This document shows, piece after piece, positions 7,435 to 15,836 of a DNA stretch of 64,000 nt; positions within the stretch are counted from its first letter, which is position 1, and every line of letters begins with the position of its first letter. Made by a program: the position numbers and the translations under genes. This DNA is from G965222505 sp965222505 (GTDB lineage Bacteria; Bacteroidota; Rhodothermia; Rhodothermales; DATKEJ01). The notes below the pieces were generated by a model. It made no database searches. It was not told the origin of the DNA and saw only the letters and a program-made list of their open reading frames with translations. The stretch spans positions 5,270,001 through 5,334,000 of the forward strand of contig OZ244956.1 in the NCBI GenBank assembly GCA_965222505.1, written 5' to 3'.

Positions 7435-9294
7435 ATGGTAGGCAAAATGTCGATCCGGGCCTTTCTAACGGTCACCCTATTGTTTATTGCAACGCCGTTG
7501 TTGCATGCTCAAGTCTTGGACACCCCTGATTCCGGGGATTCATTTGGCGCTTCCATCGCCCGTGGCGATTTCAACGGAGACGGTTTTGCTGACCTGGCCA
7601 TCGGTGTGCCGGCTGAATCTTTCAACGGCGTAGCTGGTGTTGGAGCAGTCAATATTCTTTATGCGGGCGTTGAAGGACTGACCGATATAAAGAACGATTT
7701 CTGGCATCAGGATAAGGGAAATCTGATTGCAGAGGGCGAAGCAGGCGATGCCTATGGAAAAGTCTTGAGCACAGGCGATTATAATGGGGACGGCTATGAA
7801 GACCTAGCCATCGCCGCCGTTGGAAAAGCCGTAAACGGGCAACCTGGCGCGGGTTCGGTGTTTGTTTTGTACGGCGCTGCCGATGGCCTCACCGATGCCA
7901 ACCAGCAAACCTGGCATCAGGATGTGGCCGGCATTGAGGGGGAGAGCGAAGCTGGTGATGCATTTGGGCACGCGCTGGCCTCCGGTGATTTTAATACCGA
8001 TGGATATGATGAACTCGTCATTGGCATCCCCGGAAAAAACGTGTCTGGTGAACTGGATGCCGGGCGCATTTTGGTCTTGCCTGGCTCTGCAAATGGTTTA
8101 ACGATGGACGGCTACCTCGGCCTGGACCAAGGCACGGAGGATGTTTCAGGGACTGAAGAAGCCGGTGACCTCTTCGGGCGTTCACTGGCTACGGGCGATT
8201 TCAACGGAGACGGGTTTGGGGACCTCGCCATTGGGATTCCGGGAGAGGATCGTGGGGATCTGACCGATTCTGGGGCCACACACATACTGTACGGTGCATT
8301 TAATGGACTTCGTGCTGCCGGTAACCAGATCTTTGATCAGGATATTGACGGCGTTGCAGGGGATTCAGAAGCAGGTGACCGGCTTGGAGCAGCCCTGGCC
8401 GCAGGTGATTTCAACAAGGATGGTATTTCCGACCTTGCTGTTGGTGCGCCGGGTGAAGATGTGGAAGGTCAGGTAGATGCCGGTAGCCTGCTCATCCTTT
8501 ATGGTACCACGGACCGGATTCGTGGTGCAGGTAGCCAGGACTTACATCAAAATGTGGCAGGCATGCTCGATGCCGTTGAAGCAGGTGATTTGTTTGCCGA
8601 TGCCCTTTCTGCTGGTGATTTCAATGGAGACGGGTTTGGGGACCTCGCCATCGGGGTTCCGAAAGAGGATTTAGACGGTATTGCAGATGCCGGTGTTGTT
8701 GTGATGCTGATGGGCTCTGATGCAGGGATCACAACAGAGGGTAACCAATTCTGGCGGTTGGATTCTGCCTTGGCTCCTTTGACCCCAGGCGATGGGTTTG
8801 GGCAAGCCCTGAGTTCCGGTGATTGGAACAAGGATGGGTTCGATGACCTGAGCGTTGGCATTCCGTTCAAGGATATGCCGGGCGTGACGGATGTAGGGGC
8901 TGTAGGGATCTTGTTCGGCACCCATTCCGGCCTGACCTCTTCCGGTGCCCAACTTTGGGATCAGAGTAGCAATCCACGTGCGGTCGATGTAGAAGCCGAT
9001 AAACCAGGGATTCCCGTCGATTTCCAACTGTTACAGAATTATCCCAATCCTTTTAACCCAACGACAACCATTTCATACCGGCTGGATGCGCCGGCAACGG
9101 TGAAGCTGGAGGTGTTCGATGCCCTTGGTAAACCCGTCTTTGTACTGGTGAACAACGCACAAGGCCGTGGCACCCATCAGGTGAATTGGCAAGGAACCGA
9201 CTCGAATGGCAATGCAGTCGGGTCTGGTGTTTACCTGTACCGGCTTGAGGTCGATGGAAAACGGCAAGCCCGGCAAATGTTACTCCTGAAGTAA
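7435..9294 (+). CDS. Secreted FG-GAP (integrin-like) beta-propeller protein with T9SS sorting domain
   Basis: Start chosen at ATG 7435: a strong GGAGGT (7422-7427) sits 7 bases before it, and 'MVGKMSIRAFL..' then gives a signal peptide cleaved after 'LLHA'. Seven repeats follow, each with a 'GDFNGDGFxDLAIGxP' calcium-binding loop, starting near 7564, 7774, 7984, 8194, 8404, 8614 and 8818, i.e. almost exactly 210 bases (70 residues) apart. Seven copies suggest a closed seven-blade propeller. The last ~85 residues ('NYPNPFNPTTTISYRL' to 'GVYLYRLEVDG..LLLK') are a type A T9SS sorting domain. Expected location: cell surface or secreted. A terminator follows. Confidence 0.92.
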   Translation: MVGKMSIRAFLTVTLLFIATPLLHAQVLDTPDSGDSFGASIARGDFNGDGFADLAIGVPAESFNGVAGVGAVNILYAGVEGLTDIKNDFWHQDKGNLIAEGEAGDAYGKVLSTGDYNGDGYEDLAIAAVGKAVNGQPGAGSVFVLYGAADGLTDANQQTWHQDVAGIEGESEAGDAFGHALASGDFNTDGYDELVIGIPGKNVSGELDAGRILVLPGSANGLTMDGYLGLDQGTEDVSGTEEAGDLFGRSLATGDFNGDGFGDLAIGIPGEDRGDLTDSGATHILYGAFNGLRAAGNQIFDQDIDGVAGDSEAGDRLGAALAAGDFNKDGISDLAVGAPGEDVEGQVDAGSLLILYGTTDRIRGAGSQDLHQNVAGMLDAVEAGDLFADALSAGDFNGDGFGDLAIGVPKEDLDGIADAGVVVMLMGSDAGITTEGNQFWRLDSALAPLTPGDGFGQALSSGDWNKDGFDDLSVGIPFKDMPGVTDVGAVGILFGTHSGLTSSGAQLWDQSSNPRAVDVEADKPGIPVDFQLLQNYPNPFNPTTTISYRLDAPATVKLEVFDALGKPVFVLVNNAQGRGTHQVNWQGTDSNGNAVGSGVYLYRLEVDGKRQARQMLLLK

Positions 9295-9323
9295 TACGAA
9301 TATTCTGGAGCGCATACAGAGCC

Positions 9324-9374
9324 TAACGGCCGGCATGGGGGGCACAGCAATGTCCATGCCGGTCGTTAATTTTT
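9324..9374 (+). terminator. Rho-independent terminator after the FG-GAP gene
   Basis: Arms 9324-9338 and 9354-9368 form a 15-bp stem with one G-T wobble, a 15-base loop, then a run of five T (9370-9374). It lies 30 bases after the FG-GAP stop codon and before a convergent gene. Confidence 0.85.
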
Positions 9375-9398
9375 ATAGCGGCGTAACTCAGTGAACCC

Positions 9399-9659
9399 TT
9401 ACGCGTTACGCTTGGGTGTACGCTTGCGCGGTGTTCGTTTGCGTGTGGTTTTTTTGGGAGCCGCCGGTTCCGGCTCTGCTGTGTCCTCACTCGGGGCGAG
9501 GTCGTTGATCAGGTCTAAGGCCCGCTTCCCAATCTCATCTAGTGCAGAGGCTGCCGTGGAGAAGATTGCATCGATCAAAAAGACGGACTTTTGCTCAAGC
9601 CGAAGGTCATCAAATAAGGCCTTCACGTCTTCTGTTTGGGTACCACCTTTATTTTTCAT
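9399..9659 (-). CDS. Small protein with lysine/arginine-rich tail
   Basis: 86 residues, not recognised. The N-terminal two thirds is helical and mildly acidic ('DVKALFDDLRLEQKSVFLIDAIFS'). After a short acidic, Ala/Pro-rich linker (APSEDTAEPEPAAPKK) comes a strongly basic tail with two KRTPRKRT-like units, reminiscent of histone H1-like or AT-hook tails of Bacteroidota. DNA or RNA binding is inferred from this tail only. Start ATG at 9659. It converges on the FG-GAP gene, with the terminator between them, and is divergent from rsgA. Confidence 0.65.
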   Translation of the reverse strand: MKNKGGTQTEDVKALFDDLRLEQKSVFLIDAIFSTAASALDEIGKRALDLINDLAPSEDTAEPEPAAPKKTTRKRTPRKRTPKRNA

Positions 9660-9805
9660 AGATGCCCTGTATGTTAGCGCCGAAGGGTAAGGGTACCCTG
9701 ATCGTCCGCGTGCTCAGTAAACAATCCTGCAGAACAGGTATTCAATGGACGTAGACGGAAGGTATTCCTTCAAGTTGCAGGGCAAGCCACACTTATCTCA
9801 TTCCC

Positions 9806-10774
9806 ATGCACGAGCAAAAGCAAGAGCAACCGCAAGGATCAAAAGGGTTGAAAGGTATTGTTATCCGAACCACTGGTAGCTGGCATGAGGTCAGAATTGG
9901 CGATGGAGTCATTCAGGCACGGGTCCGGGGAAAGTTCAGGATGCAGGAAGAGGATGTCACAAACCCAGTGGCCGTCGGGGATCGGGTATTGTTGGAAAAA
10001 CAAGCAGACGGGACCGGATGGATCGTAGAGATATACCCGCGTGAAAATAAGCTCAGCCGTAAAGCTGCGGGCCGTAAAGCCGGACAAGAGCACATCATCG
10101 TTGCCAACGTCGATGCGGTCTGGTGCGTGCAAGCCGTCCGGTTGCCTCGCTTTAATCCGGGGTTTGTTGACCGGGTTTTGGTAATGGCCGAAGCCTACCA
10201 CATCCCCGCAGGGCTGATCATCAACAAAACAGACCTCGCTACCAACCCAAGGAAAAAAACCAAAATCGAAGATTGGGCCGCCTTGTATCAGTTGCTCGGC
10301 TATCCTGTCATTTGGACCAGCGTTGTGGATGGACAGGGAATCAAGGATTTGGCAAATACCCTGGCAGGTAAAACCAGTGTCATGACCGGCCCCTCAGGAG
10401 CGGGGAAGTCCTCTTTACTCAACTTGTTAAGCCCTGATCTGGCGTTAAAGACGGGTACCGTGAGTAAAAAGACCCAACGTGGTCGCCATACCACCACATT
10501 TGCTGCCCTTCATCCTGTTTCATACAACGGCTTTGTGGTAGATACACCAGGGATTAGAGAATTTGGCATTTGGGATATGGAGGCCGCTGAACTGGGAGGG
10601 TACTTCGTTGAATTTCGGCCCTACCTTGATCAGTGCCGATTTCAAAACTGTACGCACGACCATGAGCCGGGATGTGCAATCAAGGTTGCCGTTGAAGCAG
10701 GGGAAATAGCGAAAGCGCGGCTCCAGAGCTACCTGAACATCTTGTGGTCTCTTGCCGAGGTGCCACGAAGATAA
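9806..10774 (+). CDS. rsgA: Ribosome small subunit-dependent GTPase A
   Basis: 322 residues. Circularly permuted GTPase that checks late 30S ribosomal subunit maturation. An N-terminal OB fold (about 15-80) is followed by the G motifs in permuted order: G4 'NKTD', G1 P-loop 'GPSGAGKSSLLN', G3 'DTPGIREFG'. The C-terminal zinc knuckle shows Cys-x(4)-Cys-x-His-x(4)-Cys ('CRFQNCTHDHEPGC'). All catalytic features are present. Its stop lies 4 bases from that of the convergent topA gene, leaving no room for a terminator between them. Confidence 0.96.
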   Translation: MHEQKQEQPQGSKGLKGIVIRTTGSWHEVRIGDGVIQARVRGKFRMQEEDVTNPVAVGDRVLLEKQADGTGWIVEIYPRENKLSRKAAGRKAGQEHIIVANVDAVWCVQAVRLPRFNPGFVDRVLVMAEAYHIPAGLIINKTDLATNPRKKTKIEDWAALYQLLGYPVIWTSVVDGQGIKDLANTLAGKTSVMTGPSGAGKSSLLNLLSPDLALKTGTVSKKTQRGRHTTTFAALHPVSYNGFVVDTPGIREFGIWDMEAAELGGYFVEFRPYLDQCRFQNCTHDHEPGCAIKVAVEAGEIAKARLQSYLNILWSLAEVPRR

Positions 10775-10778
10775 GGAA

Positions 10779-13355
10779 CTATTTCCGTTTCTTTCGGCGG
10801 GTTGTTTTCTTCTTGCTTGCACGTGCAGCCAGCAAAGCCAGGGCGGACTCCATCGTTAGGGTCTGCGGGTCTGTGCCTTTCGGTAAGGACGCATTAATCC
10901 GTTGATGTTTGACGTAAGGGCCGTACCTGCCATTGAGCACCACAACCGGTTCTCCTGTTTCCGGATGGGCACCCATCGTACGGATGGGCTCGTTCTTGGG
11001 CTTTTGTTTGGCTGCGATGAGTTTCAGGGCACGGGCGAGTGTAACGGTTAAAACATCATCGGGAGGAGCAACGGACGCAAATGTGCGACCTTGTTGTACA
11101 TAGGGGCCATATCGGCCAATATTGGCCATGATTGGCTCCCCAGTTTCAGGGTGCATCCCGATGGTTCGGGGCAAGGCGAGTAGGTTAATTGCCTGTGACA
11201 GGTCTACTTGATCTGGTGTCACGCCTTTGGGAAGACTCATCCGATGGGGTTTGCCTTCCTGTGCATCATCTCCCAACTGTACGTAATGGCCATAAGGGCC
11301 TTCCTTGAGTAAAACCGGAAGGTTATGCTCAGGATGTATCCCCAGGATATGATCATCCTTTTCCTTTGCGCGCAAGACCGTTTCCAGTTCCTTGGGGGTC
11401 CAGGCATCTGGCGGGGTTTCCTCCGGCAGGGAAGCCGTTGCGACGTTACCGTCAACCGGGCCTTCCACATAAGGGCCATACCGGCCCACACGAATTACGA
11501 AGGGTTGCCACTTTTTGAATGAAATGGTTGAAACGGCACGTGCATCGATATTATCGATCCCTCCTTCAACGAGGGGTTTCAAGCCTTTGGCATCGAAATA
11601 AAACTGCTTCAGGTAGGGAATGGCCTCTTTATGGCCGGCTGCAATATCGTCAAGGGTTTGCTCCATCTTGGCCGTAAAATTAAAATCGACCATGGTGTCA
11701 AACTGATGCTCCAATAGCTGATTAGTCGCAAAAGCAGTAAAAGTTGGAATGAGTTGTTTCCCCTTTTTATTCCCGTATCCCCGGTCCATAATGGTACTGA
11801 TGATCGAGGCATACGTGCTGGGGCGGCCAATGCCCAGTTTTTCCAATTCTTTAACCAGAGAGGCTTCGGTAAACCGGGTGGGCGGTTTGGTTTCGTGACC
11901 AGAGGCTTCCACATTCAGGCAGGTGGGTTGATCTCCTTTTGCCAGAGGAGGCAGGAACGCCTCCTGGTTTTCAAGCGCGGCTTCGGGATCATCGCTCCCT
12001 TCAACGTAGGCCCTGAAGAATCCAGGAAATACAATTTGTTTACCAGAAGATCGGAATAAGGCAAGCGCATCCGGGGCATCACCTGCTTCCAGGGTTACAT
12101 TGGTAAACTTGAGCCGGGCGTTTGCCATTTGAGAGGCAACGGTCCTTTTCCAAATCAGGTCGTAAAGCGCGCCTTCCTTCCCACTCAACCGCAGGTCATC
12201 ACGGGTCTTCATGGCAGTCCCCGCCGGGCGAATGGCCTCATGGGCTTCCTGTGCATTCTTGGATTTGCTGGCAAACTGACGCGGGGAAGGACTCAGGTAA
12301 TTTGCCCCATACCGCTGTTGGATGGCCTGCCTGCTCGCCGTAATGGCTTCCTGCGATAGATGGGTCGAATCGGTACGCATGTACGTGATCAGCCCTTGCT
12401 CATACAACTTTTGTGCGGTCCGCATGGTTTGGCGTGCGGATAGGCCCAATTTTCGGTTGGATTCCTGTTGCAGGGTTGAGGTAATGAAAGGCGGATAGGG
12501 CTTCCGAATGGCATCCCGTTGTTCGACGTTTTGCACACGCCAGGGCGCTTTTGCCAGCGTTTCAGACAGGGATTTGGCTTGCTCTTCCTGCAAGAGCAAG
12601 ACCTTCCGGTCAGGAGAAAGCTGCCCGGTTTCTTCGTTAAAATCACGGCCTGTTGCGAGGCGTGTCCCGGCATAATGGGTCATCTCAGCTTCGAAGCCGT
12701 GTCGGTCTTTCTCCAGGTCGGCCTTTAAGCCCCAATAGCCGGCGGAGACAAACCGAATGCGGTCGCTTTCCCTTTGAACCAGGAGCCGAACAGCAGCACT
12801 TTGCACCCGTCCAGCAGACAGTTTGGGGGCTATTTTTCGCCACAGCAATGGAGAGATTTCATACCCAACGAGCCGGTCCAATATCCGGCGGGTTTCCTGG
12901 GCATCAACCAACCGCTGGTCAACCTGACGGGTGTGGTTAAGGGCTTCTCGAATGGCCTTTTGTGTGATCTCATGAAAGACCATGCGCCGCACGGGTACCT
13001 TGGGTTTTAGCACCTGAAGGAGGTGCCAACCAATGGATTCTCCTTCTCGGTCTTCATCCGTTGCAATGTAAAGGGTGTCAGCGTTTTTGAGCGCTGCTTT
13101 AAGGGATTGAATGACTTTTTTCTTATCTGGAGGGATGATGTACAGGGGTTCAAAATCTTGATCCACATTTACCCCGAGTTGGACCCAGCGCGGGGTCTTT
13201 TTGCCGTTCTTATACTTGCTGGGAATTTCGGAGGCCTTGGCCGGCAAATCGCGAACATGTCCCATACAGGCCTCGATCTGATACTCGGAACCAGGTAAGA
13301 ATTTTCGGATGGTACGTGCTTTCGTCGGTGACTCTACGATGACGAGTTTCTTCAT
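10779..13355 (-). CDS. topA: DNA topoisomerase I (type IA)
   Basis: 858 residues. Relaxes negative supercoils through a transient 5'-phosphotyrosine link. The N-terminal Toprim domain starts 'KKLVIVESPTKARTI' and includes the acidic triad in 'DEDREGE'. The active-site tyrosine lies in 'GLITYMRTDSTH'. 'GIGRPSTYASII' closes the catalytic core. The C-terminus has no zinc fingers. It carries at least four Topo_C repeats (e.g. 'RYGPYV' units paired with 'HPETGEP') and a basic tail (KKKTTRRKKRK). The 5' region carries a MITE-like inverted repeat within 16 bases of the start codon. Confidence 0.97.
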   Translation of the reverse strand: MKKLVIVESPTKARTIRKFLPGSEYQIEACMGHVRDLPAKASEIPSKYKNGKKTPRWVQLGVNVDQDFEPLYIIPPDKKKVIQSLKAALKNADTLYIATDEDREGESIGWHLLQVLKPKVPVRRMVFHEITQKAIREALNHTRQVDQRLVDAQETRRILDRLVGYEISPLLWRKIAPKLSAGRVQSAAVRLLVQRESDRIRFVSAGYWGLKADLEKDRHGFEAEMTHYAGTRLATGRDFNEETGQLSPDRKVLLLQEEQAKSLSETLAKAPWRVQNVEQRDAIRKPYPPFITSTLQQESNRKLGLSARQTMRTAQKLYEQGLITYMRTDSTHLSQEAITASRQAIQQRYGANYLSPSPRQFASKSKNAQEAHEAIRPAGTAMKTRDDLRLSGKEGALYDLIWKRTVASQMANARLKFTNVTLEAGDAPDALALFRSSGKQIVFPGFFRAYVEGSDDPEAALENQEAFLPPLAKGDQPTCLNVEASGHETKPPTRFTEASLVKELEKLGIGRPSTYASIISTIMDRGYGNKKGKQLIPTFTAFATNQLLEHQFDTMVDFNFTAKMEQTLDDIAAGHKEAIPYLKQFYFDAKGLKPLVEGGIDNIDARAVSTISFKKWQPFVIRVGRYGPYVEGPVDGNVATASLPEETPPDAWTPKELETVLRAKEKDDHILGIHPEHNLPVLLKEGPYGHYVQLGDDAQEGKPHRMSLPKGVTPDQVDLSQAINLLALPRTIGMHPETGEPIMANIGRYGPYVQQGRTFASVAPPDDVLTVTLARALKLIAAKQKPKNEPIRTMGAHPETGEPVVVLNGRYGPYVKHQRINASLPKGTDPQTLTMESALALLAARASKKKTTRRKKRK

Positions 13356-13370
13356 GTAAATATTTATTGC

Positions 13371-13519
13371 TAAGCATCCGGACGGAATTACATTTAACTA
13401 CCGCTTCATTGCGAAAGCACGGAGTGTTTGTGGCAATCTTAGGGTCATTTATATACGTATAAGATTGCCACGTCGCCTTCGGCTCCTCGCAATGACTGTT
13501 AAATACGTCCGGGTACTTA
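13371..13519. repeat. MITE-like imperfect inverted repeat upstream of topA
   Basis: The outer arms 13371-13384 and 13506-13519 match in 12 of 14 positions when one is reversed and complemented, including a perfect CCGGACG/CGTCCGG. The inner arms (about 13406-13441 and 13460-13495) match in 25 of 36, with identical TCATTGCGA and GTGGCAATCTTA ends. An 18-base AT-rich centre separates them. No clear target-site duplication and no coding capacity are visible. It starts 16 bases from the topA start, so it overlaps or displaces the topA promoter. Confidence 0.6.
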
Positions 13520-13556
13520 AATACTTTGTGTGATGTATGGCTAATGGGTAAGGGAT

Positions 13557-13636
13557 GCCGAAACGGGGAGAGGGACCAGGGCCCGTTGGGTGCGGAAGTT
13601 AGGGGCTTATGCCCTCGAACACAACGGGTTTCGTCA
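13557..13636 (+). ncRNA. Possible structured RNA or leader element (unassigned)
   Basis: GCCGAAAC near 13557-13564 can pair with GTTTCGTC after 13625 (7 of 8). Inside, CCCGTTG pairs with CAACGGG, and a small hairpin GGGC-TTAT-GCCC (13603-13614) caps the fold. A purine-rich strand is left as an internal bulge. It does not match SRP RNA, tmRNA or tRNA motifs that I can recognise. Pairing alone does not prove a gene; strand is uncertain. Confidence 0.2.
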
Positions 13637-13723
13637 AGAATTAAGAAAGGGAGAATGCAATGTCCTATGTGTTCAAACCAATTCAATGGTCTGAACCAGT
13701 CGATAAGGAGAAGAATAGAAAAG

Positions 13724-13756
13724 CAAAAGGGAGCGTCATTGGGTGGCTCCCTTTTG
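13724..13756 (-). terminator. Terminator-like stem-loop downstream of pntB
   Basis: CAAAAGGGAGC (13724-13734) pairs perfectly with GCTCCCTTTTG (13746-13756) around an 11-base loop. Read on the minus strand, the stem is followed by a T-rich stretch (CTTTTCTATTCTT), as expected for an intrinsic terminator of the pnt genes, about 220 bases after the pntB stop. Confidence 0.55.
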
Positions 13757-13871
13757 TAGCTTCGGCTAGTGTTGCGTCAATCTCCAGATGTCGGGTAGAT
13801 TAGGTGGTTGTTTTTATTACCGCCAAGGCGCATGAGCGTAGACGTAGCCAAGGGCCGATTCTTGGCCCGCT

Positions 13872-13950
13872 GTGGCGAGATGCCGACGCGGCAATCTCTC
13901 TAAAAACAGTACTTTAATTCGGGAGATCGCCACGCTTCGCTCGCGATGAC
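13872..13950. repeat. Second palindrome, related to the topA-upstream element
   Basis: The left arm (about 13872-13899, with GGCAATCTC) and the right arm (about 13922-13950, with GAGATCGCC) are imperfect inverted repeats around an AT-rich centre. The right arm shares the pattern AGATYGCCACG..CTTCG..CTC..CGCRATGAC with the right arm of the element at 13371-13519, in the same orientation, so both appear to belong to one small repeat family. Confidence 0.45.
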
Positions 13951-13976
13951 ACCCCTCACAACTTATGTGACTGTAC

Positions 13977-15437
13977 TTAGAGTTGTTTTACTTCGGAAAT
14001 CAGATTCTCGATGGATGCTTTGGCATCCCCAAAGAGCATGGAGGTACGAGGACGGTAGAACAAGTCGTTGTCGACCCCTGAATAGCCGGGCCGCATACTG
14101 CGTTTCAGGACAATCGCGTTTTCGGCTTTGTCGACATCCAGGATCGGCATGCCATAGATGGGGCTGGTGGTGTTGGTACGTGCCGTGGGGTTCACGACGT
14201 CGTTGGCCCCAATAACCAGCACCACATTGGTGGTCTCAAAATCCGGATTGATTTCGTCCATATCGTGAAGTTGATCGTATGGCACGTTGGCTTCGGCGAG
14301 TAAGACGTTCATGTGTCCCGGCATCCGTCCGGCAACAGGGTGAATGGCATATTTTACTTCAACCCCTTTTTCCTGAAGTTGGTCGGCAAGTTCACGGACC
14401 ACATGCTGGGCTTGCGCAACCGCCATCCCATAGCCGGGTACAACGACTACCCGGTCGGCATAGGTCAGGAGTACTGCAGCGTCATCGGCGGTGATCTGTT
14501 TGTACGTTTTGTCTGATGCGCCCCCTGGAGGACCTTCAATTTCTGCAGCTGTATCTCCACCAAATCCACCAAGCAACACATTGGCCAGTGACCGGTTCAT
14601 GGCATCGCACATGATTTTGGTCAAGATCAGGCCCGAGGCCCCGACCAGCGCGCCACTCACGATCAGGGCGTAGTTTTTGAGCACGAAGCCTGTTGCTGCA
14701 GCAGCAAGTCCAGAGTAGGAATTCAGGAGGGCTACGATCACCGGCATGTCAGCACCCCCAATGGGGATCACCAGCAAGATGCCCAGTAAGAAGGCCAGGG
14801 CGCCCACAGCGATGAGACCATAAATAATGTAGGTCGAGCTGCTCATGAAATCGGTGCTGCCCATGATGGCATAAACCGTACCTGCAATAGCGCCGAGGGC
14901 GATCAGAATGGTCAAGGCGCGCATACCGGGGAAGTTGACCGGATTCCCTGAGATTGACCCCTTGAGCTTCCCGTAGGCAACGAAGCTGCCAGAGAAGGTG
15001 ATGGTCCCGATGAGGATACTCACCGCGATGGTAAACAGCACACTCCCTGAGAGGGGCGAGGTGGATTGCATCAAGGCCGCCTGGGCCATTGGTGTTGCCG
15101 GATCAAGCGAAATGTAGCGGGCCACTTCGGCAGCCGCAACCACTGCGGATGCGCCGCCCCCAAACCCGTTAAACGCGGCAACCAATTCGGGCATGGAGGT
15201 CATTTCAACCCGTTTTGCCAGGAAGGCCCCAATGGCTGCGCCAACAACGAGGCCCCCGATCATTTCAGCAGGGGTCAGAATGCGGGACACAAAAAGCGTA
15301 GCGACTACGGCGATCAACATCCCGAAGGCAGCCATTTGGTTGCCGCTTCGGGCTGTGGCAGGGGAAGACAGCCGTTTCATCCCCATGATAAAGAGGGATG
15401 CGGCAAGGAGGTAGGCCAGATTAATCAGGGCGTCCAT
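13977..15437 (-). CDS. pntB: NAD(P) transhydrogenase subunit beta
   Basis: 486 residues. Membrane domain dII plus NADP(H)-binding domain dIII of the proton-translocating transhydrogenase, which makes NADPH from NADH using the proton gradient. About eight hydrophobic segments cover residues 1-260. The NADP-binding Rossmann part begins near 'VVVVPGYGMAVAQAQH' and contains 'HPVAGRMPGHMNVLLAEA' (over the GxGxxV-type loop) and 'VIGANDVVNPTAR', all family signatures. Last gene of a pntA1-pntA2-pntB run, 92 bases after pntA2. Confidence 0.97.
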   Translation of the reverse strand: MDALINLAYLLAASLFIMGMKRLSSPATARSGNQMAAFGMLIAVVATLFVSRILTPAEMIGGLVVGAAIGAFLAKRVEMTSMPELVAAFNGFGGGASAVVAAAEVARYISLDPATPMAQAALMQSTSPLSGSVLFTIAVSILIGTITFSGSFVAYGKLKGSISGNPVNFPGMRALTILIALGAIAGTVYAIMGSTDFMSSSTYIIYGLIAVGALAFLLGILLVIPIGGADMPVIVALLNSYSGLAAAATGFVLKNYALIVSGALVGASGLILTKIMCDAMNRSLANVLLGGFGGDTAAEIEGPPGGASDKTYKQITADDAAVLLTYADRVVVVPGYGMAVAQAQHVVRELADQLQEKGVEVKYAIHPVAGRMPGHMNVLLAEANVPYDQLHDMDEINPDFETTNVVLVIGANDVVNPTARTNTTSPIYGMPILDVDKAENAIVLKRSMRPGYSGVDNDLFYRPRTSMLFGDAKASIENLISEVKQL

Positions 15438-15529
15438 AAAATTGGGGTCTGAAGAGGGGCATTACGAAGCCAATACTTGGGATCGAATGTCCATCGGCAT
15501 GAAAATCTTGTTGTGTGCAGCGGATGCAC

Positions 15530-15802
15530 TTATCGTTTTTTCTTAAACATTTGCAGCATGCGGTCCGTCACCATAAATCCGCCCACCACGTTGATGGTCG
15601 CCAGGATCAGGGCGGCAACGCCCAGCCATTTAGCCATCGTTCCACCCACCATGCCGGCCACCACAAGCGCGCCGACGATGGTGATGCCGCTAATGGCGTT
15701 CGACCCGGACATAAGCGGGGTATGCAACGTCGCAGGGACTTTGCTGATGACCTCAAAGCCTACAAAAGAGGCCAATACAAACACGATAAAGAGTTCAAGC
15801 AT
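15530..15802 (-). CDS. pntA2: NAD(P) transhydrogenase subunit alpha 2 (membrane part)
   Basis: 90 residues with three to four hydrophobic segments. 'VLASFVGFEVISKVPATLHTPLMSGSNAISGI' region is the conserved alpha-subunit dII signature that contributes helices to the proton channel. A separate small alpha-2 protein is known in three-subunit transhydrogenases such as that of Rhodospirillum rubrum, whereas E. coli has it fused to alpha-1. Located 34 bases after pntA1 and 92 bases before pntB; clearly one operon. Confidence 0.94.
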   Translation of the reverse strand: MLELFIVFVLASFVGFEVISKVPATLHTPLMSGSNAISGITIVGALVVAGMVGGTMAKWLGVAALILATINVVGGFMVTDRMLQMFKKKR

Positions 15803-15836
15803 AACGCGTTACCAATAAGGGGGCGTTGAAAAATAA

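Larger units (their letters stand above)
13356..13976. other. 620-base non-coding gap rich in inverted repeats
   Basis: No convincing gene on either strand; a 77-codon plus-strand frame (13526-13759) has no recognisable features. The gap holds a MITE-like inverted repeat (13371-13519), a foldable segment (13557-13636), a terminator-like stem (13724-13756) and a second palindrome (13872-13950) related to the first. It separates the starts of topA transcription from the end of pntB, both on the minus strand. Confidence 0.7.

Noticed and set aside
13526..13759. 77-codon plus-strand frame in the topA-pntB gap
   Set aside because: It lies across the foldable segment and the terminator stem, with a composition and motif content unlike a protein.
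13850..13880. GGGCCGATTCTTGG, slightly like the start of tmRNA
   Set aside because: There is no tag reading frame, no tRNA-like 3' end and no conserved core. The resemblance is limited to a few bases.
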